Positions 1 through 8,249 of a DNA stretch of 53,856 bases are shown piece by piece. The notes under the pieces are model-generated. The model was not told the origin of the DNA. It did not search any database and worked only from the letters and a program-made list of their open reading frames with translations. Source of the DNA: Bacillota bacterium (GTDB lineage: Bacteria; Bacillota; Clostridia; Peptostreptococcales; Anaerovoracaceae); the NCBI GenBank assembly GCA_022790955.1, contig JAAVYD010000018.1, positions 1 to 53,856 of the forward strand, in the 5' to 3' direction. The position numbers and the translations under genes are program-made. Numbering within the stretch: position 1 is the stretch's first letter; the number at the start of each line of letters is the position of its first letter.

Positions 1-306
1 ATTGAAGATGCCAAATTAAGAAAAAGCTCCATTGAGATGGAAGCAATCACGCTTGATAATGTTTACAAAATCATGCAGAACTTTGGAAAGTTATATGCTA
101 TAATGAGTGATGAGGAGAAGAAAAACCTTATCACATACCTCATTAAAGAAATTCAGATATATCCGAATGGAGAATCGAAAATGCCATTGAAGTCGATAGA
201 GTTTAACTTCCCGATTTATATTGACGGCAAGGAAGTAAGGAAAGTTTTGTGGGAAAGGGGTAATACCGTTGAATGTGTGGTGATGATGGAGAAGGTTAAG
301 CAATAA
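1..306 (+). CDS. Large serine recombinase, C-terminal fragment (cut by window start)
   Basis: The frame is open to the first base of the window, so this is the 3' end of a longer gene and the ATG at 37 is internal. The residues resemble the C-terminal region of large serine recombinases of Clostridial integrative elements: an IMSDEEKKNLITYLIKEIQI helix followed by a beta-rich tail, ending at a TAA. These proteins use an N-terminal catalytic serine, which lies outside the window, to recombine attachment sites. It sits directly before a decayed Fic gene, which fits the edge of an integrated or decaying mobile element. Assignment is by family resemblance only, and whether the upstream part is intact cannot be seen. 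Confidence 0.7.
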   Translation: MEDAKLRKSSIEMEAITLDNVYKIMQNFGKLYAIMSDEEKKNLITYLIKEIQIYPNGESKMPLKSIEFNFPIYIDGKEVRKVLWERGNTVECVVMMEKVKQ

Positions 307-435
307 GATGGTGTAAGGATGGATGAAATAAGAGATCACCGGATTTTTTATTCCGAAAAGTGGATGATATTATTCCTTTTGAATGGATATCATTCCGCAA
401 AGAGGGTATAATGTTTTGGAAAGCGAGGTGCTCTT

Positions 436-1330
436 TTTATATATATAACGGTAAAACAGGCTGCAGAGAAATGGGGAATCTCTGACAGGCGTGTGCGCAT
501 ATTATGCGCTCAGGGTAAGATTTACGGCGTTACCCGCGAAGGACGCAGTTGGATGATCCCGTCAGAAGCAAAAAACCGGACGACGGACGGTTTAAAACAG
601 CAGAAAGTTTATTGACAGCGATAGACAGGAAAAAAGAGAACTGGATACCGGACGTCCGCTGACCGAGGGTGAATTGGACGTTTGATTGAGGAATTCACTA
701 TTGAGTATACTTATAATTCTAATGCAATTGAAGGAAATACTCTGACTTTGCGTGAAACGGATATGGTTTTGCGTGGTCTGACGATCGACAGGAAGCCGCT
801 AAAAGACCATATGGAAGCAGTCGGGCATAAAGAGGCATTTGATTTTGTGCGGGATTTGGTAAAAGAACAGACACCTTTATCTGAGAATATAATTAAGCAG
901 GTTCAGTATCTTGTATTGGCTGATAAACGAGAGGATCGGGGCGTTTACAGGAGAGTACCTGTCATAATCATGGGCGCGAAACATGAGCCTGTTCAGCCGT
1001 ATTTGATCCAGTCTGAGATGGAACGGTTGATAGAGGTTTATAGAAATAGTACAGAGCATATCATTGCCCGGCTTGCGCGGTTTCATATTGAATTTGAGGG
1101 GATTCATCCTTTTATTGATGGAAACGGCAGGACAGGCAGGTTGCTTGTGAATCTGGAATTGATGAAAGCCGGATATCCGCCGATTGACATTAAGTTTGCA
1201 GACCGTATCTCTTATTACAATGCGTTTGATGAATACCATGTAAAAAATGCTTAGCGCAATGGAAAAGCTGTTTGCACGTTATGTGAATGCGAGGCTGGAT
1301 AGTTATTTGAATATGTTGGAGATATCGTAA
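436..1330 (+). pseudogene. Decayed HTH-Fic family protein
   Basis: Joining the three frames gives one Fic-family protein. An N-terminal MerR/excisionase-like HTH (YITVKQAAEKWGISDRRVR, from 442) runs to a stop at 613-615. A linker (LLTAIDRKKRELDTGRP) follows in the next frame and stops near 682. The Fic core from 682 carries an SNAIEGN inhibitory motif and the catalytic HPFIDGNGRTGR motif. A last segment (SAMEKLFARYVNARLDSYL) ends at the TAA at 1330 after a third frameshift near 1245. The missing T near 681 is explicit: GACGTTTGATTG reads on if one T is added. The codon expected to be ATG, six bases before TATATAACG, is TTT, so the start also seems lost. Intact relatives AMPylate target proteins. 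With four lesions it is almost certainly not functional. Confidence 0.8.
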
Positions 1331-1439
1331 ATTCAGGAAAAGCTGCGGTCATTAATGCGTTAAAATATGGTATTGATTACGCATAGCAATAAATATAAAA
1401 ATTATCAGCGAGTTAAAAATTTTTTGCTGATTTTACGAT

Positions 1440-1620
1440 TTATTCTATGTCACGACCGTCATAGAACACACGGATTATTGTAACAGTCGTTTTTTTATTG
1501 TCGATAATATAATACACAATAAAATTATTGACCGTTAGCTGATGCATCTGCATAAAATGCCAAGATTTCCATTCAACGAGCCGGCATGAAATTCAATTAA
1601 TGGATATTTCTTCGGATACG
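1440..1620 (-). pseudogene. Remnant of a RelE/ParE-like toxin
   Basis: On the minus strand a short open stretch ends at a stop at 1440 and reads NNFIVYYIIDNKKTTVTIIR followed by VFYDGRDIE. This is the typical C-terminal strand pattern of RelE/ParE-type toxins (N-x-hydrophobic-YY, then I-R-V-Y-x-R-D). The sequence just upstream continues the family pattern (YPLIEFHAGSLNG) only in another frame, so the gene appears frameshifted, and no start or partner antitoxin is visible. It lies in an otherwise gene-free stretch of about 700 bases (1331-2040) next to other decayed genes. The assignment rests on a short segment and could be wrong. Confidence 0.4.
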
Positions 1621-1825
1621 TTATGCCTGAGCGGCGGCAGTTTCCGGAACAAGGAGTTCGTTTGTAATATAGGAGTTAAGACAGTTTGAAAAAATTGTTT
1701 TAGCTCTCTTTTTATGCGCTAAAGGAAATTAAAAGTTAGACAGATGATAAATGTAAATGAGGTATTATGCTTCTTTATGAATGTTAAACTAAAAAATCTT
1801 ATTTGAAATTTAATTAAATTATACA

Positions 1826-1854
1826 TTGACAGGTTTGCTGGAAGGATATATTAT
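1826..1854 (+). promoter_or_regulatory. Sigma-A promoter upstream of the FRG-domain gene
   Basis: TTGACA (1826-1831), a 17-base spacer and TATTAT (1849-1854) form a near-ideal housekeeping promoter. The next gene starts at 2041, giving a leader of roughly 180 bases in which no recognised riboswitch or terminator is seen. Confidence 0.65.
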
Positions 1855-2040
1855 GATGTTAGTAATTTAGCTAAATTGCCTGGATGAGTACAACTGTTGA
1901 AAGTTACATAGGTAATTGAAAAAATGTAAAGTATTGGGTATTAAAAATAAAAGTAAAATTGTATTTTAAAAATTTTATGAAGGGTAAAATAAATATATAT
2001 GTGGAATTTAAATTTGATGTAAAAATTAAGGAGAGAATAC

Positions 2041-3573
2041 ATGGAACAAGTAAATGATATTTATGATTATTTAAGAGTGTTAGAACGATATAGTGCATAT
2101 TCCGAAAAGTATTATAGAGGGCAACTTAAAAAGTATGATACTATTTCTCCATCTATTGCAAGGGATCGAGGATATTTTTCGCATGAAAGTGAAATTTATC
2201 ATGAATCTGTCGAAATGAAAAAAGATGAATTTAATAATTTATCTACTCCTTTACAGAAATTAGCGAAATTACAGCATTATGGTATTCCTACTCGGTTAGT
2301 TGATGTTACAATTGATCCCTTAATTGCACTTTATTTTGCTATTGAAAATATTGATGATTCATCATCTGGTAATGTTTATTTATATTTAGTTGATGGTTAT
2401 TCGTTTGATAGTAAAGAAGTTGAGGTGCTATCGATTTTACCTACTATGCCGATCCGTGAGGTAAATTATATTATAACTGAGTACGAGAAAATATTTGGAA
2501 AATCTATTACTTATGAAGAAGTGTTAGAAATTGTGTCTACACCAGTTATTGTACAATATTCTGATGAGTTAAAAACTTCAAATCCTCGACTACATAGCCA
2601 AAAAGGAACATTTTTAATTTGTGGAAATGAGGTTATTGATAGTATTATAACCAATTCGCTTAAATCTTTGGATACTATAACACCTAATGTTATCATTAAC
2701 ATACCATACGAGTATAAAAAAGAGATTAAAGAGGAACTTGATCTAAAGTACAACATTAATCAATTCAGAATATATCCAGAATTACCTGCTGTTGCTAGCT
2801 ATATAAAAGAAAAGTATAAAGAAGAAAATTTATCATTGAGTGGAAAATATAGTATTGTAAAAAAGGAGGATATTTCATACGCTTTTGTAAAACGTATTTC
2901 TATAACTATTGTATTAACTAAATCAATGTATATTGCTGAAATCAAATCTCTTGTTATTGCTATACTTGACCAATATAAGAAAAACGAGAATGTGGTATGG
3001 GTATATGTAGCCCGAAACGGCGATGATTATATTATGAGCAATTGGATTTTACGAGGTCAATGGATTGATCCAACTTTAAATGAAAAATATAGACCTTTGC
3101 CTCTTAAAAATTTTGAAGAAGGTTATTATTGGGAATATAGTAAGTCTTATAATATTGTGTCTGATTTTGATGAGAAATATGTATTTGATGATAGGACTTT
3201 ATTTAGTAATCATGAAAAAATATGGGGAAAGTTCCATCCGATTTATCAAATATTGCAAGAATTTTATCAAAAGAACAAGTATGATGATCTTATAGCAGAG
3301 ATTATTAAACAAAAATTAGAAATTAATCAAATATATATGCAATTACAAGATTTTGGACGTTATCATGATAAAGACTTCGATGACTTCTTAAATATATTTG
3401 CTAATTGTATTAGCTTAATTGATAATTTGAATTTTATTGTTGAAAATGAAAAGGCATCAGACAAATTTAAGCAATATGAAATTAAAAAGATCATGGATGA
3501 AACTGAAATAATGGTAGAACAGATTAATAATGGAATGTCTGAATCGAGAGATAAACTGTATCTTAATAATTAG
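2041..3573 (+). CDS. FRG-domain protein of unknown function
   Basis: The N-terminal part (about residues 18-130) matches the FRG domain, named for its F/Y-R-G motif. YYRGQ occurs at about residues 24-28, and the conserved LAKLQHYGIPTRLVDVT and DPLIALYFA segments follow. The C-terminal 350 residues are mostly helical and charged and are not recognised. No signal peptide or membrane segment is seen, so it should be cytosolic. The ATG at 2041 follows an AAGGAG ribosome site. The gene is visibly more AT-rich than the genes downstream, which suggests recent acquisition. It precedes a type I restriction-modification locus, and FRG genes are often seen near defence and toxin genes. The biochemical activity of the domain is not established here. 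A defence role is inference from position. Confidence 0.7.
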   Translation: MEQVNDIYDYLRVLERYSAYSEKYYRGQLKKYDTISPSIARDRGYFSHESEIYHESVEMKKDEFNNLSTPLQKLAKLQHYGIPTRLVDVTIDPLIALYFAIENIDDSSSGNVYLYLVDGYSFDSKEVEVLSILPTMPIREVNYIITEYEKIFGKSITYEEVLEIVSTPVIVQYSDELKTSNPRLHSQKGTFLICGNEVIDSIITNSLKSLDTITPNVIINIPYEYKKEIKEELDLKYNINQFRIYPELPAVASYIKEKYKEENLSLSGKYSIVKKEDISYAFVKRISITIVLTKSMYIAEIKSLVIAILDQYKKNENVVWVYVARNGDDYIMSNWILRGQWIDPTLNEKYRPLPLKNFEEGYYWEYSKSYNIVSDFDEKYVFDDRTLFSNHEKIWGKFHPIYQILQEFYQKNKYDDLIAEIIKQKLEINQIYMQLQDFGRYHDKDFDDFLNIFANCISLIDNLNFIVENEKASDKFKQYEIKKIMDETEIMVEQINNGMSESRDKLYLNN

Positions 3574-3771
3574 AATTACTATAGTATATATCCTGTTTAT
3601 TTTAAAAATTTATGATTTAACTATATACTTTACTCTAATTAAAAAAGAGCAATTAGAATATAAAATTCTTATTTATATTGAGTAAAATCCAAATATTTAA
3701 ATTTATAATTTCATTATAAGGATGCATGTCTTTGTTGCAATTTAACTAAATTACTCAAGAAAGGAAGCTGC

Positions 3772-4305
3772 ATGGAATTTATAACTCTAAACAAGTTTGT
3801 ACGATTTACATTAGGTCAAAATCCAACGCGAATAAGAGAACATAAAGAACTGATTGACGATTTATATACTCCGGATGATTTTGAGAAAGATCTGCACAGT
3901 ATTAATTCGGTTAAAGAGAGTTTGGGTTGTATTATAAATTTAATAAATTCAAAATGTTCTCCCGTTTCGGAACAGACGGCAATGAAAAGTATTACTGTAA
4001 ATTTCCTGAAATGCGATTTTGATACTGAGAGAATTTTTCCGTGGTATTTATGTTATCAGTTTAACGAGGGAAAGGATTTAGAACGGCAAATAAAGAAATA
4101 TCTCCAAGGTACTACGTTAAGCGTTAAAAAATTAAATATAAAAACCATCGGGGAGTTGAAAATTTCTCTGCCGGATATAGAAAAGCAAAGATTAATAGGA
4201 AATTTGTACAGGCAGTCGATTATACAGAATGATTTAATGATAAAGCAGGCGAATGATATAAAGGAATTTACTATGGCAATGATACGTAAGATGGAGGGAG
4301 AGTAG
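3772..4305 (+). CDS. Half-size type I specificity (HsdS-like) subunit
   Basis: At 177 residues this is less than half a normal HsdS and holds one target-recognition-like unit. A divergent N-terminal region is followed by a segment of the form GTTLSVKKLNIKTIGELKI, a SLPDIEKQRLIGNLYRQ stretch and a C-terminal helix. This matches the end of a target recognition domain plus the conserved dimerising helix of HsdS. It is separated from hsdM by two bases, so the two are likely co-translated. Type I enzymes can be specified by two half-size S subunits that dimerise, but a full two-domain HsdS lies just downstream. This one could therefore be an alternative subunit, a spare recognition cassette, or a remnant. 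The start follows an AAGGAAGC ribosome site. Confidence 0.6.
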   Translation: MEFITLNKFVRFTLGQNPTRIREHKELIDDLYTPDDFEKDLHSINSVKESLGCIINLINSKCSPVSEQTAMKSITVNFLKCDFDTERIFPWYLCYQFNEGKDLERQIKKYLQGTTLSVKKLNIKTIGELKISLPDIEKQRLIGNLYRQSIIQNDLMIKQANDIKEFTMAMIRKMEGE

Positions 4306-4307
4306 TT

Positions 4308-5903
4308 ATGTCAGAAGGAAAAGATTTACTGCAGGTATTATGGAGCGGTGCGGATGTACTTAGGGGGAAGATGGATGCGAATGAGTACAAGACGTATCTT
4401 TTGGGTCTGGTTTTTTATAAATACCTGTCGGATTCGTATTTGGCGAAGGTATACGATCTTATTGAAGACGGGGCTCCGGACAGTCTTGAGGAAGCGCAGC
4501 GCGTGTATGAAGAAGTAATGGATTCGGAGGATGCCGAGGATCTGCTGGAGGAGATAAAGAAATCAAAGTATTACACTCTTGATCCCGATATGACTTATGT
4601 AAGCATATTAGATACAGTTAAAAATAATACATTTAATAGGGAGAAACTGCAGGCGGCTTTTAATCGGATAGAAGAATCCGATGAGTTGTTTAACGGTTTA
4701 TTTGCGGATGTGGATCTGTATTCCAACCGACTGGGTACAGGCGATCAGAAGCAGAGCGCTACGATTGCGGAAGTTATCAGGGTACTCGGCGATGTGGATA
4801 TTATACATACGGAAGGAGATGTCCTCGGCAATGCATATGAATATTTGATCGGTCAGTTCGCTTCTGAGACAGGCAAAAAGGCGGGAGAATTTTATACGCC
4901 CCACGGGCCCGCGCAGATTCTCTGTAGGATCGCCATGTCCGGTCAGGAGGGAAAAAAGGGGCTGCAGGTATACGATCCGTGCATGGGTTCCGGTTCACTG
5001 ATGCTAAGCTGCAGGAATTATTCAAAAGAGCCCGATTATATTAAATATTACGGTCAGGAGCTTATGCCGTCGACGTATAATCTGGCGCGCATGAATATGT
5101 TTCTGCACGGCGTTCTGCCGGAAAACCAGCATTTGCGCAATGCGGATACCCTTGACGCTGACTGGCCCACAGACGAAGAAACTGAGTTTGATGTAGTAAC
5201 TATGAATCCGCCTTACTCGGCGAAATGGTCGGCTGCGGAAGGTTTTAAACAGGACGAAAGATTTATGGATTACGGCGGCAAATTGGCGCCCAAATCAAAA
5301 GCGGATTATGCATTTTTGCTGCATGGATTTTATCACTTAAAGCACACAGGCACGATGGCGATAGTTCTTCCTCACGGCGTTTTGTTCAGAGGAGCCGCGG
5401 AAAAAACGATCAGGGAAACGCTGCTTAATAACGGTTCGATCTATGCAGTTATAGGACTTCCGTCCAATATGTTTTATAATACTTCCATACCTACATGCAT
5501 TATTGTGTTGAAAAAACACAGAGAAAGGCGCGACGTGTTGTTTATAGATGCGTCCAAACTGTATGAAAAAGAAAAGAAGCAAAACATAATGCGCGAGGAG
5601 CATATCGACAGAGTGCTTGAGTTGTATATTGATAGAAAAATCGTCGATAAAGTGGCTTATCTCGCGTCTTTTGACGATATAAAAGAGAACGACTATAATT
5701 TGAACATCCCAAGATACGTGGATACCAGCGAGGAAGAACCGGAAGTGGACATCAGGCAGCTTTCCGCGAGTATAAAGGAAACAGACCGAGAGATCAAAGC
5801 CGGAAACGCCAAGCTGCTTGAAATGTTCGGAGAATTAACATTTGCAGATCCTGAAACGAAAGAAGCCGTTGAAGAATTGATCAACGTTTTCAGGGAGGTG
5901 TAA
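4308..5903 (+). CDS. hsdM: Type I restriction-modification methyltransferase subunit HsdM
   Basis: This is the modification subunit. It transfers a methyl group from S-adenosylmethionine to adenine N6 in the sequence chosen by HsdS, and forms M2S and R2M2S complexes. The N-terminal helical domain (LLQVLWSGADVLRGKM, then YKTYLLGLVFYKYLSD) is typical of HsdM. The SAM-binding motif I is DPCMGSGS at about residues 223-230, and the catalytic motif IV is NPPY at 300-303. The length of 531 residues is normal for the family. GGGAGAG lies before the ATG. The downstream hsdS starts only two bases after its stop. No lesion is seen, so it is probably functional. Confidence 0.95.
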   Translation: MSEGKDLLQVLWSGADVLRGKMDANEYKTYLLGLVFYKYLSDSYLAKVYDLIEDGAPDSLEEAQRVYEEVMDSEDAEDLLEEIKKSKYYTLDPDMTYVSILDTVKNNTFNREKLQAAFNRIEESDELFNGLFADVDLYSNRLGTGDQKQSATIAEVIRVLGDVDIIHTEGDVLGNAYEYLIGQFASETGKKAGEFYTPHGPAQILCRIAMSGQEGKKGLQVYDPCMGSGSLMLSCRNYSKEPDYIKYYGQELMPSTYNLARMNMFLHGVLPENQHLRNADTLDADWPTDEETEFDVVTMNPPYSAKWSAAEGFKQDERFMDYGGKLAPKSKADYAFLLHGFYHLKHTGTMAIVLPHGVLFRGAAEKTIRETLLNNGSIYAVIGLPSNMFYNTSIPTCIIVLKKHRERRDVLFIDASKLYEKEKKQNIMREEHIDRVLELYIDRKIVDKVAYLASFDDIKENDYNLNIPRYVDTSEEEPEVDIRQLSASIKETDREIKAGNAKLLEMFGELTFADPETKEAVEELINVFREV

Positions 5904-5905
5904 TC

Positions 5906-7159
5906 ATGGCAGATACGCCTAAGATAAGGTTTAAAGGGTTTACGGAGGATTGGGAGAGGAGGAAGCTGGGGGAAGTTTGTAAAATAAATGGAAGAATTGG
6001 ATTTAGAGGATACACAGAAAAAGATATCATATCAAAAGAAGAGGGTGGTATTCTTACATATAGTCCTACCAATATTGTTGATAATAATTTGGTCATTAAT
6101 TGTCGCAATACTTATATTACAAAAGAAAAATTTAATGAATCACCAGAAATAATGATATCTAATGGAGATATTTTATTTGTAAAAACAGGTTCTACATTGG
6201 GAAAAAGTGCATTGGTTACTGGACTTGATGAGGAGGCATCTATAAATCCACAGATTGTGGTTATTAGAACAAAAAAGGGAATAGAGGCATTTCTATCAAT
6301 TATTCTAATTACACAAGGAATTCTTAAACAGGTGGTAGCTGCAAAAATAGGAGGAGCAGTTCCAACATTAACAGAAACAGAAATTAAAAACTTTGAGTTC
6401 TTTGAACCAAATTTATATGAAGAAAAAATAAAAATAGGTGAGTGGTTTAAGCACCTCGACCACCTTATCACCCTTCACCAGCGTAAGTGCGACGAGGTAA
6501 AAGAACTAAAAAAATATATGCTGCAAAAAATGTTTCCTAAAAAAGATAAGAAAATCCCGGAGATCCGATTTGCAGGATTTACTGATGATTGGGAAGAGAG
6601 GAAACTGGGGGAGATTGCTGGAAAAATATATGGGGGCGGTACTCCAAAAACCAGTATTCAAGAATATTGGAATGGAAATATACCTTGGATTCAGTCTTCA
6701 AATTTATCTGAGGATGAGTTATTTAATGTAGATATTCAGAAATATATTACGCAGTTAGGATTACAGAAATCAGTAACACAGTTGGTTCCTAAGAATTCGA
6801 TTGCTGTTGTGTCACATGTTGGTGTTGGAAAACTTGTATTTATACCGTTTGATTATACTACAAGTCAGGATTTTATATCTTTGTCAGAGATGAGTTCAAA
6901 TCCAGTTTTTATGTGTTATGTAATATATAAAAGATTGCAAGAAGATTTACATATTGTTCAAGGTTCAGCTATTAAAGGAATAACGAAAGACGACTTATTA
7001 AATAAGAGCGTATGGATTCCAAGTTTATCTGAACAGGAACAAATTGGAAATTATTTCCGCAATCTCGACCACCTAATCTCCCTCCACCAACGCAAATGTG
7101 ATGAATTAAAAGAAGTAAAGAAGTTTATGCTGCAGAATATGTTCCCGCAGAAAGGATAG
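5906..7159 (+). CDS. hsdS: Type I restriction-modification specificity subunit HsdS
   Basis: This subunit selects the split DNA target for the type I enzyme. It is built as two matching halves. Each begins with a near-identical block (IRFKGFTEDWERRKLGE near residue 6, IRFAGFTDDWEERKLGE near residue 220), continues into a divergent target recognition domain, and ends with a conserved coiled helix (LITLHQRKCDEVKELKKYML and LISLHQRKCDELKEVKKFML). The length of 417 residues is normal. The recognition domains (roughly 5985-6440 and 6640-7050) are clearly more AT-rich than the conserved blocks and than hsdM, as expected if they are exchanged by recombination. The internal repeats offer sites for such exchange with other hsdS genes. 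Confidence 0.93.
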   Translation: MADTPKIRFKGFTEDWERRKLGEVCKINGRIGFRGYTEKDIISKEEGGILTYSPTNIVDNNLVINCRNTYITKEKFNESPEIMISNGDILFVKTGSTLGKSALVTGLDEEASINPQIVVIRTKKGIEAFLSIILITQGILKQVVAAKIGGAVPTLTETEIKNFEFFEPNLYEEKIKIGEWFKHLDHLITLHQRKCDEVKELKKYMLQKMFPKKDKKIPEIRFAGFTDDWEERKLGEIAGKIYGGGTPKTSIQEYWNGNIPWIQSSNLSEDELFNVDIQKYITQLGLQKSVTQLVPKNSIAVVSHVGVGKLVFIPFDYTTSQDFISLSEMSSNPVFMCYVIYKRLQEDLHIVQGSAIKGITKDDLLNKSVWIPSLSEQEQIGNYFRNLDHLISLHQRKCDELKEVKKFMLQNMFPQKG

Positions 7160-7298
7160 TTTATGGAGGGTTTCCAAAGCAATTATCAAAAAATATGGTA
7201 TATATACTGAATACTATGATATTATAAAAAATTAGAGAGTAAATTTTACATTGCAAAGGAAGTATAACGGAATTTAAAATAAAGAATGAGGCGTTTAT

Positions 7299-8249
7299 AT
7301 GAATAAAGACCCGTTTAAGGAATATTTGAAAGAGTCCGAGCCTGATAAAGCCGGAAAGGGCTATGCCTGGAGCACTGCGATCGGGCTGCAGAGGGTGGAC
7401 GGGCTTGCGCCGTCGCAATATTTGATAGATACAGCTATTCAAAATATTGAGGGAAAAATTACGCTGAAAGAAGCTCAGGATCTTATTAATACTTATTATG
7501 AGAAAAAACCGGAACTTTCCGGCGGCGATCGGACCGAAGAAGCCGATAAGGTATCCGCGCGGATAGTGCAGATTCTGTCCGAAAACGCGTTTTCGTTTTC
7601 TCCTAATACGTATATTTCTATTCATCGCGAATTGTTCCGGGGGATTTACCGGCATGCCGGAAAGATAAGAGAGTATAATATTACAAAAAAAGAATGGGTT
7701 TTAGACGGAGAAACCGTTATATACGGAAGCGCTTCGGATCTGAGAGCAACGCTGGAATATGATTTATCCCGGGAAAAGAGTTTCAGCTATAAAGGTCTTT
7801 CGATGGATGAAATTATTCGGCATCTTGCATTGTTCGTTTCGGGACTGTGGCAGATCCATATTTTTGAAGAAGGCAATACGAGGACAACAGCGGTGTTTTT
7901 TATTAAATATCTGAAAACCCTCGGATTTTCTGCGGAAAACGATATTTTTGCAGAAAATGCATGGTATTTCAGAAATGCGCTTGTCCGTGCAAATTATGCG
8001 GATCTGCCAAAAGGTATTTATGAAACAACGGAATACCTTGAATTGTTTTTAAAAAATTTGCTGTTGGATGAAAAAAACGAATTGAAAAACCGAAATCTGC
8101 ATGTAAGCGAGATTTTGAAGTCTGCAAAAGCTGAGATAAAAAAGAAAACGAATAATTTATTTAGCAATATATTTTCAGAAAGGATAGTTTATGGCAGAAT
8201 TAGAATCCGTAATAGAAAAAAGATTAATAGATCAGCTCTGTTGCGATGA
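7299..8249 (+). CDS. Fic family protein inside the type I restriction locus
   Basis: The core motif is HIFEEGNTRT with the active-site histidine at residue 187. It is a variant of the canonical HPFx[D/E]GNxR: proline is replaced by isoleucine and the second glycine by threonine, while the His, acidic residue, GN and Arg are kept. The N-terminus carries the GKGYAWSTAIGLQ and DGLAPSQYL segments seen in Fic proteins linked to restriction loci. Fic proteins usually transfer AMP or other phospho-groups to proteins. No separate VbhA-like antitoxin gene is visible. The gene lies between hsdS and hsdR, and its last 59 bases overlap the start of hsdR in another frame. Its basic C-terminal tail (about the last 25 residues) therefore comes from the overlap and may be a late extension. 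Confidence 0.8.
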   Translation: MNKDPFKEYLKESEPDKAGKGYAWSTAIGLQRVDGLAPSQYLIDTAIQNIEGKITLKEAQDLINTYYEKKPELSGGDRTEEADKVSARIVQILSENAFSFSPNTYISIHRELFRGIYRHAGKIREYNITKKEWVLDGETVIYGSASDLRATLEYDLSREKSFSYKGLSMDEIIRHLALFVSGLWQIHIFEEGNTRTTAVFFIKYLKTLGFSAENDIFAENAWYFRNALVRANYADLPKGIYETTEYLELFLKNLLLDEKNELKNRNLHVSEILKSAKAEIKKKTNNLFSNIFSERIVYGRIRIRNRKKINRSALLR

